Positions 18,341 through 27,117 of a stretch of 64,000 nucleotides of DNA are shown here, in pieces; position 1 is the first letter of the stretch; every line of letters starts with the position of its first letter. Under the pieces are notes generated by a model that worked only from the letters and a program-made list of their open reading frames with translations, did no database searches and was not told the origin of the DNA. The position numbers and the translations under genes were made by a program. This stretch comes from Mycobacterium sp. E3251 (GTDB lineage: Bacteria; Actinomycetota; Actinomycetes; Mycobacteriales; Mycobacteriaceae): assembly GCF_001666835.1 (NCBI RefSeq), contig NZ_LZJF01000057.1:1-64000 (forward strand), in the 5' to 3' direction.

Positions 18341-19512
18341 GCCAGGGCGTTCTCCGGCAGTGCCGCGGCGTGCAGGGGCGCGTCCATCTTCTGCACGGCG
18401 GGCAGCACCTCCTTGGCGAACAGTTCGGTGCTGGCCATCGCTTCGGCGTAGGGCATGGTGCCGAACTGCGGGACGATCGTCAGCTCCGCGAACGAGCACG
18501 CCTCCTGGGCCGCCTTGATCCGGTTGAAGATCTCCTCCGGCGTGCCGATCAGCAGGTTCGACGCGTGGTACCCGGGCGTCTTCGACGGGCCGGCCTTGGC
18601 GTCACCGGTCACGGACGACGCGAGGACGGCCGTCGCGGTGGCCTCTCGCGCGGCGTAGGCCTCGTAACCCTTGACGCCCTTGAAGTTCGAGGCGTCGGCG
18701 AACCCGTAGTGCACGGTGACGTCGCGGTTGGCCGTCCAGATCCACTCCTCGGATGCGGCGGGGTCACCGGTGGTGCAGTACATGAACATCACGTTCTTGG
18801 GCTGGCAGGGCGGCAGGCCCTCCTCCTTGCGGAACGTGTTGACCTTCTGCACTTCCCGTCCGGCGTCCTCGATCGGCTTGTTGCCGACGAAGAGCGGGAC
18901 CATGCCGCGGCGGGCCAGGATCTCCAGCGACTCAGCGGTCGAGGACGAGCTGTAGATGCGTGAAAAGAGGTCGCTGCTGAGCGGTTCGGGGCGTAGCGAC
19001 ATTTCGGGGACCTTGAAGATCTCGCCGTCGTAGGAGAACCGATCGCCGGAGAACGCCAGCTGCAGGATGTCGAGGGTCTCGTTGAACCGCTGCCTGCTCT
19101 CCTCCCGCGGCACGCCGACGGCGTCGAACTCTCCCTTCGAGACGCCTCGACCGATGCCGATCGTGGTGTAACGGCCGTTGGACAGGATGTCGAGGTAGGC
19201 GATCTGGTGCGCGAGCCGGATGGGATGCCACCACGGCGCGACGACGACGAAGGTGCCCAGGCCGACCCGCTCGGTGCGGCCGGCGAAATAGCTCAGCGCC
19301 TGAATGGGGTTGGGCGTCATGCCATATGGGGTCCCGCAATGCTCGGGCATCCAGATGCCGTCGAACCCGAGCGGCTCGGCCAGGTCGGCGATCGCCAGGG
19401 TCGCCTGGACGCATTCCCAGTCCGGGGTGGCCGGCGGCCGGCTGAAGTCTTCGGCCAGCACGCGCTCCCAGTCGTGGGAGTTGTGCGCGCCGAAACCAAG
19501 ATTGACCTTCAT
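18337..19512 (-). CDS. LLM-class flavin-dependent oxidoreductase
   Basis: A 391-residue TIM-barrel protein of the bacterial-luciferase-like superfamily, beginning MKVNLGFGAHNSHDWERVL. The substrate/flavin strand IWMPEHCGTPYG and the NGRYTTIGIGRG region are typical of the alkanal-monooxygenase group. Members use FMNH2 or F420; the sequence alone does not decide which. It overlaps the start of the monooxygenase gene by four bases and its own start overlaps the Rieske stop, so the three enzymes are tightly coupled. It may be the oxygenase or reductase partner for a ring-cleavage or hydroxylation step. Confidence 0.83.
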   Translation of the reverse strand: MKVNLGFGAHNSHDWERVLAEDFSRPPATPDWECVQATLAIADLAEPLGFDGIWMPEHCGTPYGMTPNPIQALSYFAGRTERVGLGTFVVVAPWWHPIRLAHQIAYLDILSNGRYTTIGIGRGVSKGEFDAVGVPREESRQRFNETLDILQLAFSGDRFSYDGEIFKVPEMSLRPEPLSSDLFSRIYSSSSTAESLEILARRGMVPLFVGNKPIEDAGREVQKVNTFRKEEGLPPCQPKNVMFMYCTTGDPAASEEWIWTANRDVTVHYGFADASNFKGVKGYEAYAAREATATAVLASSVTGDAKAGPSKTPGYHASNLLIGTPEEIFNRIKAAQEACSFAELTIVPQFGTMPYAEAMASTELFAKEVLPAVQKMDAPLHAAALPENALA

Positions 19513-20885
19513 CGTTGCATCTCCGTTGCTAGTTCCTTCGGGGCACCGCTGCCCAGGTAACGGGCGAGGTTGCGGTGCAGGTTGGCGGTGCTGCGTTCCA
19601 TGTACGGGTTGGGCTTGGGGCCGCGGAAGCCGTACGACTTCATGCCTTTCTGGACGGCGGCCATGTTGGAGAAGTCCTGCGGCAGCACGCTGCGCCAGTT
19701 CGGGTCATCCGGCGGCGCGTACACCCATTCGGTTTGCGGCTCTTCGCCTTTGGGGTAGAGCTCGTAGCACGAGGCTTCGAAGATGCACTTGTCGGGGTCG
19801 TAGCCGAAGGGCCGGGCGCTGTAGCACAGCGCCGTGGTCAGGCCCTGGCCGATCTGGAAGTTCGGGAAGATCTGCCACGCGGTACCACTCTTGGCCAGGT
19901 GTTCGGGGTCGATGGTCGGCCACTCGACGCCACGCGCCGCGTCGTCACGTCGCGCCGAGGACAGCCAGTGCTCGAGTACCCGACCGGCCGGGGTGTCCGC
20001 GGGCAGCTCGTCGACCAGCCGCCGCGCCGCCTCCACCAGGGTCTTGGTGGTGGTGGCGTTGGTTTCCTCCAGCGTGTAGATCTGCATCTCCGCCGTCGAG
20101 ATCCGCGGGTCCGCACCGGTTCCCAGGCGGATCTTCGATTTGGTCTCTTCGAGCCCCTTGGGCGCGTCGTAGCCGATGTTGCTGTGCTTGCCGTGCGCCA
20201 TCGCCCAGCCGCGGAAGTTGCCGAATTTGTTGAACTGCGGATGGGTGGTGGCGACGTGGTAGGTCTCGTTGAAGGCCTCCATCGCGACCTTCCAATTGCA
20301 TTCGAAATGCAGCCATTTGCGCCATTTGCAGCGCATGTCCTGCAGGCGGAACGGGTCGAGCATGGTCGCGGCGGGCTCGAGGTAGTCCCGCAACGGTTCG
20401 CACGCCGGATCCATGTTGATCCAGACCCAGCCGCCCCAGGTGTCGACGTTGACCGGCGCCAGGTGGGTGTTCTCCGGCGTCAGGGCGCCCTGCCAGTCCT
20501 GCCGCTCGGGCACGTGGGTGCAGACGCCGTCCTGGTCGTAGGTCCAGCCGTGAAACCCGCAGACGAACGACTTCTTGTGGCCGCAAGCGTTTCTCGCGCC
20601 GTCCGGGGTGTCGACCAGCCTGCGCCCGCGGTGCATGCACACGTTGTGGTGCGCCTTGAGCGTGTCGGGTCCGGTGCGGATCACGACGACGGAGTCGTCC
20701 AGGATGTCGTAGGTGAGGTAGCTGCCGACCTTGGGCAGGTCTTCCACGCGCCCGACTTGCTGCCACACCTTGCGCCAGAGCTTGTCGCGCTCGGCGCGCA
20801 GGTATTCCTCGGAGAGGTACGCCTCCGCCGGGATCGTGACCGGCTCGGTCATCTCCTCGGGCGCGGCCGCGCCGTTCTGTGCCAT
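19509..20885 (-). CDS. Rieske non-heme iron oxygenase, alpha subunit
   Basis: A 458-residue ring-hydroxylating oxygenase large subunit. The [2Fe-2S] ligands are in CMHRG (about 83) and CGFHGW. The mononuclear iron site is NWKVAMEAFNETYHVATTH, giving the two histidines about residues 215-220. No beta subunit, ferredoxin or reductase gene is nearby, so electrons must come from elsewhere or it is a KshA/homotrimer-like type. It starts with MAQNGAAAPEEMTEP and ends in a four-base overlap with the LLM gene. It probably makes the first hydroxylation of the pathway. Confidence 0.87.
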   Translation of the reverse strand: MAQNGAAAPEEMTEPVTIPAEAYLSEEYLRAERDKLWRKVWQQVGRVEDLPKVGSYLTYDILDDSVVVIRTGPDTLKAHHNVCMHRGRRLVDTPDGARNACGHKKSFVCGFHGWTYDQDGVCTHVPERQDWQGALTPENTHLAPVNVDTWGGWVWINMDPACEPLRDYLEPAATMLDPFRLQDMRCKWRKWLHFECNWKVAMEAFNETYHVATTHPQFNKFGNFRGWAMAHGKHSNIGYDAPKGLEETKSKIRLGTGADPRISTAEMQIYTLEETNATTTKTLVEAARRLVDELPADTPAGRVLEHWLSSARRDDAARGVEWPTIDPEHLAKSGTAWQIFPNFQIGQGLTTALCYSARPFGYDPDKCIFEASCYELYPKGEEPQTEWVYAPPDDPNWRSVLPQDFSNMAAVQKGMKSYGFRGPKPNPYMERSTANLHRNLARYLGSGAPKELATEMQR

Positions 20886-20900
20886 CGGGCCCCTCGCTTT

Positions 20901-21761
20901 CTACCCGTCCCAGCGCGTGATCGCCGCGCGGAATGTGTCGTCCTTGAGGAACACCGAGGTGTTGTCGGCACCCAGGTGTCCCCACTTGAGGTTCAATCCG
21001 CCGTCCACCAACAGCGTTTGGCCGGTGATGTAGCTCGACAGGTCCGAGAGCAGGAACAGGACCGCACCGGCCACCTCCGCCGGCCGGCCGCGGCGTCCCA
21101 TCGCGATGGCGCGGCGGTCTCGTTCGGGATCGGAGTCGACATAGGTGCCCGACGCCGGTGTCTCGGTCACGCCCGGCGCGACGGCGTTCACCCGGATCGG
21201 GGCCGCGCCGTCGGCCAGTTCGAGAGCCATGGTGCGGGTCGCCGCCACGATCGCGGCTTTGGCCGTGCCGTAGGCGATGTGGAAAGGCGCCGTGTTCATG
21301 CCGCTGATCGACGAGATCGACACGATGGAGCCCGCACGGTTGTGCCCCTTCAGTTCCGCGGCCACGGCCTGACTCATGAAGAACATCGTTTCGAGATTGC
21401 GGGTGAACAGGTCGCGCCAGTCGGTGCGCGTCACCCGTGTCGATGGCATCCACGTCGACGGGTCCGCGCCGCCGGCGACGTTGACCAGCCCGTGCAGTTC
21501 ACCGTCGGCCCGCCGCACGGCGTCGATCGTGGCCCGCACACCGTCTTCGGTGGAGGCGTCGGCCGCGACGGGCACGACGGCGAGGCCCGCGGCCCGCAGC
21601 GGCCCGAGGTGCCGGTCGAGGTTGTCCTGCCCCCGGCTGACCGCGACCACGGTCGCGCCGGCCTCGGCGACCACGCGGGTGATGGTGGTCCCGATGCCGC
21701 CCCCCGCCGCGCCCGAGACCACGACGACGCGCCCGTCCAGGTTCAGCAGGCCGGTCGCCAT
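20901..21761 (-). CDS. SDR dehydrogenase, first gene of the catabolic operon
   Basis: A 286-residue short-chain dehydrogenase/reductase with [11 protein letters not shown] as its nucleotide site, VNVAGG, the catalytic Ser in VSISSISG, and YGTAK. The C-terminal [20 protein letters not shown] is classical. The start at 21761 ([12 protein letters not shown]) is chosen because the operon promoter and operator lie at 21774-21789, which excludes the longer frame to 21800. It would oxidise the dihydrodiol or alcohol made by the Rieske enzyme. It is 15 bases from the Rieske gene. Confidence 0.83.
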   Translation of the reverse strand: MATGLLNLDGRVVVVSGAAGGGIGTTITRVVAEAGATVVAVSRGQDNLDRHLGPLRAAGLAVVPVAADASTEDGVRATIDAVRRADGELHGLVNVAGGADPSTWMPSTRVTRTDWRDLFTRNLETMFFMSQAVAAELKGHNRAGSIVSISSISGMNTAPFHIAYGTAKAAIVAATRTMALELADGAAPIRVNAVAPGVTETPASGTYVDSDPERDRRAIAMGRRGRPAEVAGAVLFLLSDLSSYITGQTLLVDGGLNLKWGHLGADNTSVFLKDDTFRAAITRWDG

Positions 21762-21773
21762 CGGGTCAGCCAA

Positions 21774-21785
21774 TTGTCCGGACAA
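21774..21785. promoter_or_regulatory. GntR/HutC-type operator 1 (leftward promoter)
   Basis: TTGTCCGGACAA is a perfect 12-bp palindrome with the GT-N4-AC core seen in HutC-subfamily GntR sites. It overlaps TATCTT (21789 to 21784, minus strand), the -10 element expected for the leftward operon, so binding would block initiation. The regulator encoded at 23523 is the obvious ligand. Confidence 0.55.
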
Positions 21786-21869
21786 GATAATGATGTGCAC
21801 TCATCAGAGAGCATGATTCTCTCGCGTATGGCGGCCCGTCAAGTGCCGGCTCGAAACCGTCCGCGACTA

Positions 21870-21881
21870 TTGTCTGGACCA
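21870..21881. promoter_or_regulatory. GntR/HutC-type operator 2 (rightward promoter)
   Basis: TTGTCTGGACCA matches operator 1 at 10 of 12 positions. It lies just upstream of TAACGT (21894-21899), the -10 element of the rightward transcript, covering its -35 region. Confidence 0.5.
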
Positions 21882-21906
21882 TTGATCGATTGCTAACGTG
21901 CGAGCG

Positions 21907-23526
21907 GTGATGGCCGGAGTGTCACAATCGTGGGGCCGCTACGTAGGCGAGCGGGCGCCGAGCGTCGCCGACGGCTGGAGCCTCACCCGCCTGACGCCGC
22001 CGAGCCGGCTCTTCGGTGCGAACGGCCTGCGCACCGGCCCGGACGGCCGCATCTACATCGCCCAGGTGACCGGCAGCCAGATCAGCGCGTTCGACCCGGC
22101 GACCGGTCGGCTGGACGTCGTCAGCGCCAAGGGCGGCGACATCATCGCGCCCGACGACGTGGCCTTCGACCCCGACGGCAACCTGTTCGCGACCGAGGTC
22201 ATGGACGGCCGGGTGAGCGTGCGCGATCCGGCCGGCCACACCCGGGTGCTGCGCGACGACGTGCCGTCGGCCAACGGCATCACGTTTTACCAAGACCGGC
22301 TCTTCATCGGCGAATGCCGCGACGGTGGCCGCCTGCTGGAGTTGGACCCGGCCGACGGTGCGGCGCGGGTGCTGCTCGACAACGCGCCGTCGCCCAACGC
22401 GATGGAGTTCGGGCCCGACGGCATGCTGTATTTCCCGCTGATGGGGGCCAACGAGATCTGGCGCATCGACCCCGGCGCCGGTCACCCCGAGCGGGTGGCC
22501 GGTGACCTGGGCGTTCCCGACGCGGTGAAGTTCGATTCCCGCGGGCGCATCGTGTCGACGCAGGTGCACAGCGGCCAGGTGCTGCGCATCGACCCCCGCA
22601 GCGGCGACCGGACCGTGCTGGCCACGCTCAACCCCGGCCTGGACAACCTCACGTTCGTCGGTGAGCGCCTGTTCGTCTCGAACTTCACCGGCGAGATCAC
22701 CGAGATCCTCGGCGACGGCCGTACCCAGACCGCGCTGCCGGGCGGACTGAACTGGCCGCTGGACCTGGCGGTCGGCGCTGACGGCAACCTCTACATCGCC
22801 GACGGGACGTACTTTTATGTGCTGCTGCCCGACGGCACGATGCGGACCGCCGGAATGCTGTTCAGCCCGGGCTATCCGGGCTTCCTGCGGGGGCTGGCCG
22901 CCCTGGCCGGCGGCGAGTTCCTCGTGACCACATCCAACGGGCAGGTGGCCCGCTACCGGCCGGCCGGCAGTGAAAGCGAGGTGTTGGCAGAGGGTTTCGA
23001 TCAGCTCTACGGGATCGCGGTCGCCCCGGGGGGTGCCGTGGTCGCGGCGGAACTGGGCGCGGGGCGGGTGGTGTCCATCCGGTCCGGCGCGGTCGAGGTG
23101 GTCGCGACCGGGCTCAGCGAGCCGGTGGGGGTGGCCGTCACGCCCGGTGGCGGATGCCTGGTTTCCGAGGCGGGTGCCGGGCGGGTGGCCCGACTGGACG
23201 GCCCGGGCGGCACGGTATGCGACGGCCTGCAGCGGCCCCAGGGCATCCTGGTGCGCGACGGGCAGCTGTATGTGGTGGACGCCGGCGCCAAGGAGTTGGT
23301 CGCCGTCGACCTGGACAACGGCGCGCGCCGCACCATCGCCTCGGGCCTGCCGGTGGGTGCGCCGCCCGGCGTGACGCCCAAGCCGCTGCGCGGCATGCCG
23401 CCCTTCTCCGGGCCGCAGGGCCCGTTCGCCGGCATCGCCGCCGGGCCGGACGGCACGCTGTACGTCTCGGCGGATGCCGACGGCAGCGTGCTGGCATTGC
23501 GGCGGGAATCCGAAGGGGCGAGATGA
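21907..23526 (+). CDS. SMP-30/gluconolactonase-like beta-propeller, candidate lactonase
   Basis: A 539-residue protein made of repeated NHL/SMP-30 blades (patterns such as DVAFDPDGNLFATE, DLAVGADGNLYIAD and GIAAGPDGTLYVSADADG), almost twice the length of a single SMP-30 propeller. It therefore probably forms two propellers or one large one. There is no signal peptide. GTG 21907 lies 7 bases after a TAACGT -10 element, giving a leaderless start; ATG 21910 and GTG 21898 are alternatives. Its stop overlaps the GntR start. Placed opposite a Baeyer-Villiger gene, hydrolysis of a lactone intermediate is a reasonable role, but metal ligands were not mapped. Confidence 0.75.
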   Translation: MMAGVSQSWGRYVGERAPSVADGWSLTRLTPPSRLFGANGLRTGPDGRIYIAQVTGSQISAFDPATGRLDVVSAKGGDIIAPDDVAFDPDGNLFATEVMDGRVSVRDPAGHTRVLRDDVPSANGITFYQDRLFIGECRDGGRLLELDPADGAARVLLDNAPSPNAMEFGPDGMLYFPLMGANEIWRIDPGAGHPERVAGDLGVPDAVKFDSRGRIVSTQVHSGQVLRIDPRSGDRTVLATLNPGLDNLTFVGERLFVSNFTGEITEILGDGRTQTALPGGLNWPLDLAVGADGNLYIADGTYFYVLLPDGTMRTAGMLFSPGYPGFLRGLAALAGGEFLVTTSNGQVARYRPAGSESEVLAEGFDQLYGIAVAPGGAVVAAELGAGRVVSIRSGAVEVVATGLSEPVGVAVTPGGGCLVSEAGAGRVARLDGPGGTVCDGLQRPQGILVRDGQLYVVDAGAKELVAVDLDNGARRTIASGLPVGAPPGVTPKPLRGMPPFSGPQGPFAGIAAGPDGTLYVSADADGSVLALRRESEGAR

Positions 23527-24272
23527 CCGAAGCCAGAGTCGTCGACCACCGGTACCTGCAGGTCGCCCGCGCGTTGCGGAAAGAGATCGTGGAGGGCGTC
23601 TATCCGGTGGGCTCGCAATTGCCGACCGAACACGAACTGTGTGAGCGATTTGCGGTGAGCCGCTACACCATTCGCGAGGCGCTGCGGCGCCTGCGCGAGG
23701 ACAATCTGGTGTCGTCGCGCCCACGGACCGGAACCCTCGTGGTGCCGCGGCCGTCGGCCGACTCCTACGTCCAGCACGTCATGTCGATCAATGACCTGCT
23801 GGCGTTCGCGACGGACACCCGATTCGCCATCGAATCGGTCGCCATGATCACCATCGACGACGAACTGGCCGACCGGACCGGGCTGACGACCGGCGAACAA
23901 TGGCTGACCGTGCGCGGCTTCCGACGGGCCGTCACGACCGAGTCACCCGGGTCCGCGCTGTGCCGCACCGAGTACTACATCAACCGCGCGTTCGCCGGGG
24001 TCGGCCGGTTGCTGCAGCGCCACGAGGGCCCCATCTTCCCGCTGATCGAGGACCTGTTCGGCCTCAGCATCGTCGAGGTCCAGCAGGAGATCGCCGCGGT
24101 GGTCATTTCCGGAGACCTGGCGACCGGCCTCGAGATCGATTCGGGGACACCGGCATTGCAGGTGCAACGGACCTACACGACCTCCGACGGGCAGGTCGCC
24201 CAGGTCACCATCAACACCCATCCCGCGTCGCGCTTCCGGCACTCGATGACGATGCGCCGCGTTCGTGGCTAA
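23523..24272 (+). CDS. GntR/HutC-family regulator of the catabolic cluster
   Basis: A 249-residue regulator. The N-terminal winged helix (QVARALRKEIVEGVYPVG, then FAVSRYTIREALRRLRED) and the UTRA ligand-binding domain (about 95-245) place it in the HutC subfamily of GntR. ATG 23523 overlaps the preceding stop by four bases. The two TTGTCYGGACMA sites in the divergent promoter region make autoregulated repression of both operons likely, relieved by a pathway intermediate. The effector is unknown. Confidence 0.85.
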   Translation: MTEARVVDHRYLQVARALRKEIVEGVYPVGSQLPTEHELCERFAVSRYTIREALRRLREDNLVSSRPRTGTLVVPRPSADSYVQHVMSINDLLAFATDTRFAIESVAMITIDDELADRTGLTTGEQWLTVRGFRRAVTTESPGSALCRTEYYINRAFAGVGRLLQRHEGPIFPLIEDLFGLSIVEVQQEIAAVVISGDLATGLEIDSGTPALQVQRTYTTSDGQVAQVTINTHPASRFRHSMTMRRVRG

Positions 24273-24275
24273 GCT
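24270..24275 (+). promoter_or_regulatory. -10 element overlapping the GntR stop codon
   Basis: TAAGCT starts with the TAA stop of the GntR gene and ends 6 bases before the ATG at 24282. That is the geometry of a leaderless promoter. It would let the ligase and SDR be transcribed apart from the upstream genes. Confidence 0.45.
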
Positions 24276-24281
24276 GCCGCA

Positions 24282-25880
24282 ATGGCATCCACCCGGAAGC
24301 TGATCGGGGGGCGGCGGGTTCGGTGGGACGACGAACGCGCCGCCGAGGCATACGCGCGCGGTTGGTGGGTCGCCGGCACGCTGGCCGACGCCCTGCGCGA
24401 GGCCGCCGAGCGCACGCCGCGACGGGTGGCGGTGGTCGACGGGGACCGGCGACTGGATTGCCTGAGCCTGTACCAGCAGGCGACGGCGCTGGCGCACGCG
24501 CTGCACGCGCGGATCCCGCCGGGCAGCGTGGTGTCGTTCATGCTGCCCAACTGGCACGAGGCCGCCGTGATCTACCTGGGCAGCACGCTGGCGGGGATGG
24601 TGGCCAACCCCATCCTGCCGTCCATGCGCGACCGGGAACTTCGGTTCGTCCTCGAAGACGCCGACAGCCGAATGATCTTTGCCCCAGCGCAGTTCGGTCG
24701 TCACGATTTTGCCGCGATGCTGGGCCGGGTGACCGCACAGCTGGAGTCGCCGCCCGAGGTCGTACTCGTCCGGGGGGACGCGGACGGGCACAGCGTGCCC
24801 TACGCCTCGCTGATCGAGGAGCGGGCGTCGCGCGCGGCGCTGCCGACGCTGAATCCCGATGCCGTCCGCATGATCCTCTACACGTCTGGTACCACGGGAC
24901 GGCCGAAAGGCGTTCTGCACAGCCATAACTCGATCCACGCACTGATTCGCCAGCTGGGTGAGCACTGGCTCGTCGAGCCGGGCGACGCGTTCCTGGTCGC
25001 GTCGCCGATCGCGCACATCGGCGGTTCCATCTATGCCTTCGAATGCCCGCTGCTGCTGGGCACGACCGCGGTTTTGATGGACCGGTGGGATGGCGACGAC
25101 GCCGTCGCACTCATGCAGGCCGAGCGGTGCACACACATCGCCGGGGCGACACCGTTCCTGGACCACATGCTGGCCGCCGCGGAGCGCGCCGGCACCCGAC
25201 TGGCGGATCTCAAGCTGTTCGTCTGTGGCGGCGCGTCGGTGGCGCCCGCGCTGATCCGCAGGGCCGCGGCCTTTTTCGAGTCGGCGGTCGTCACCCGCGT
25301 GTACGGGTCGACGGAAGTCCCCGTCACCACGGTCGGGTCGTTGCGGGACATCGATCACGCCGCCGACACCGACGGTCGCCTCGGCCTGGCCGAGGTCAAG
25401 CTGGTCGGTGGGGAGATTTACGCGCGCGGGCCGCAGATGCTGACCGGCTACCACCACCTTGAGGACGAAGCGGACGCCTTCGACGACGAGGGATTCTTCC
25501 GCACCGGAGATTTGGCGCGATGGCTCGACGATGACTACCTGGTCGTCACCGGACGCGCCAAGGACATCATCATCCGCAACGGTGAGAACATCTCGCCGAA
25601 GGAAGTCGAGGACATCCTCGCCGGCCACCCCGGCATCGCGGAGATCGCCATCGTCGGACTGCCCGACGACCGGACCGGGGAACGGGCCTGCGCCGTCGTG
25701 GTTCCCGCGGGCGGTCCCGGCCTGGATGTGGCCAGCCTGCGTGGCTTCCTGGAAGAGTCGGGGCTGGCGCGGTTCAAAGCCCCTGAGCAGCTGGTGCTTT
25801 GGGATGTGCTGCCCAAGAACGACGCGGGAAAGATATTGAAGCATCAGATCAAGGCGGCGCTGATGAAAGCGGAGCAATGA
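24282..25880 (+). CDS. AMP-forming acyl-CoA ligase
   Basis: A 532-residue ANL-superfamily ligase. The A3 loop is YTSGTTGRPKGV (about 200), the A5 motif is YGSTEV, the A7/A8 region is TGDLARWLDDD followed by IIRNGENISPKEVE, and the catalytic A10 lysine is in PKNDAGKILKHQ (about 520). All core motifs are intact at the family's usual length. It would activate the acid released by ring opening for beta-oxidation. The following SDR begins one base after its stop codon. Confidence 0.86.
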   Translation: MASTRKLIGGRRVRWDDERAAEAYARGWWVAGTLADALREAAERTPRRVAVVDGDRRLDCLSLYQQATALAHALHARIPPGSVVSFMLPNWHEAAVIYLGSTLAGMVANPILPSMRDRELRFVLEDADSRMIFAPAQFGRHDFAAMLGRVTAQLESPPEVVLVRGDADGHSVPYASLIEERASRAALPTLNPDAVRMILYTSGTTGRPKGVLHSHNSIHALIRQLGEHWLVEPGDAFLVASPIAHIGGSIYAFECPLLLGTTAVLMDRWDGDDAVALMQAERCTHIAGATPFLDHMLAAAERAGTRLADLKLFVCGGASVAPALIRRAAAFFESAVVTRVYGSTEVPVTTVGSLRDIDHAADTDGRLGLAEVKLVGGEIYARGPQMLTGYHHLEDEADAFDDEGFFRTGDLARWLDDDYLVVTGRAKDIIIRNGENISPKEVEDILAGHPGIAEIAIVGLPDDRTGERACAVVVPAGGPGLDVASLRGFLEESGLARFKAPEQLVLWDVLPKNDAGKILKHQIKAALMKAEQ

Positions 25881-25881
25881 C

Positions 25882-26655
25882 ATGCAGGTAGCGGTGGTGA
25901 CCGGGGCGAGCGGCGGGATCGGCTTCGGTTGCGCGGCCAAGCTCGCCGAGGCCGGCATGGCGGTCGTGGCGACCGGGAGAAGCGACGAGAAGCTCGCCGA
26001 ACTGGCGCGCCGCATCGGCGGCCCCGACCGGTTGGCGACCGTAGCCGTCGACCTCACCGACGACGATGCACCCAAGCGGATCACCGACACGGCCCTGGAC
26101 AGGTGGGGTCACATCGACTTCCTGATCAACATCGCGGGGATAGGCAGCCCGAAGCCGGTGCACGAGACGGACGACGAATCGCTGGACCATTTCCTCGGTT
26201 TGATGCTGCGGGCCCCGTTCCGACTCATCCGAGAGGTGTTGCCGCACATGCCCCCCGGGTCGGCGATCATCAACGTCACGTCGACCTTCGCCGTGGTCGG
26301 CGGCCTGCGCGGCGGCGCGTACTCGGCGGCCAAGGGCGGCCTCACGGCGCTGACCACCCACATCGCCTGCCAGTACGGGGCGCAGGGGATACGCTGTAAT
26401 GCGGTGGCACCCGGGGTGATTCAGACCCCGATGACCGAGCATCGCCTGGACGACGAGCGGTTCCGGCGCATCAACACGGAGATGACACCGCATCAGCGGC
26501 TGGGAACGGTCGACGACGTGGCGAGCACGGTGGCGTTTTTGTGCTCGCCCGGCGGGGCCTTCATCAACGGCCAGACGATCGTCGTCGACGGCGGGTGGAG
26601 CTCGACGAAGTATCTCTCGGAGTCGGCGCTGACGTCGGAGTGGAAGCCGCGCTGA
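25882..26655 (+). CDS. SDR dehydrogenase, last gene of the rightward operon
   Basis: A 257-residue classical SDR with GASGGIGFG, the NIAG strand, the catalytic Ser in VTSTF and YSAAK, then a normal PGVIQTPMTE loop. It begins MQVAVVTG and is separated from the ligase stop by one base, so it is co-translated. A hydroxyacyl or ring-alcohol substrate is likely. Its stop abuts the convergent SRPBCC gene. This is the fourth dehydrogenase-type enzyme of the cluster, suggesting several alcohol oxidations. Confidence 0.82.
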   Translation: MQVAVVTGASGGIGFGCAAKLAEAGMAVVATGRSDEKLAELARRIGGPDRLATVAVDLTDDDAPKRITDTALDRWGHIDFLINIAGIGSPKPVHETDDESLDHFLGLMLRAPFRLIREVLPHMPPGSAIINVTSTFAVVGGLRGGAYSAAKGGLTALTTHIACQYGAQGIRCNAVAPGVIQTPMTEHRLDDERFRRINTEMTPHQRLGTVDDVASTVAFLCSPGGAFINGQTIVVDGGWSSTKYLSESALTSEWKPR

Positions 26656-27117
26656 TCAGCCCGTCTCGAAATGCCTGCGGATGCCGGCCAGCATCTCGAT
26701 GTGCGCCTTGACGGCCTCGCGCGTCGTCATCGGGGCGAGCGGCCGGGGCGCCGCTATCCGGATCCGCTCTCTGACACGGGTACCCGCCGCGGTCGGCTCG
26801 AAGCTCACCGTCCCGCGCAGGTGAACGCCCGGGGATTGGTCGGCCTCGGTCAGCACGTCGCCCGCCGCCGGCACCCGCAGCCGAGCGCGGTAGGTGATAG
26901 TCATCGTGAACGGCCCCAACGGGATTCGATCCCGAACCCGATAGCTGTGCACCACACCATCCGCGGTTTCGGTGCGCGCCAACGTCTCCACGGACACGAT
27001 CAGCGGGTGGACGAGCTTGATGTTGTCCAGGTCCACGTAGAAGTCACGGACCTCGCCAGGGGGCGCGGGCACGTCCTCGGTCAGCGTGCGCTCGGCGTGT
27101 GCGACCCACCAGCTCAT
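26656..27117 (-). CDS. SRPBCC-fold protein
   Basis: A 153-residue START/Bet-v1-like lipid- or ligand-binding protein of the polyketide cyclase/dehydrase group (MSWWVAHAERTLTEDVPAPP at the start, GTRVRERIRIAAP late). ATG 27117 overlaps the rhomboid stop by four bases, so the two are co-translated. The 393-codon frame extending to 27837 runs through the rhomboid gene and is rejected. No catalytic residues can be assigned. Confidence 0.72.
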   Translation of the reverse strand: MSWWVAHAERTLTEDVPAPPGEVRDFYVDLDNIKLVHPLIVSVETLARTETADGVVHSYRVRDRIPLGPFTMTITYRARLRVPAAGDVLTEADQSPGVHLRGTVSFEPTAAGTRVRERIRIAAPRPLAPMTTREAVKAHIEMLAGIRRHFETG

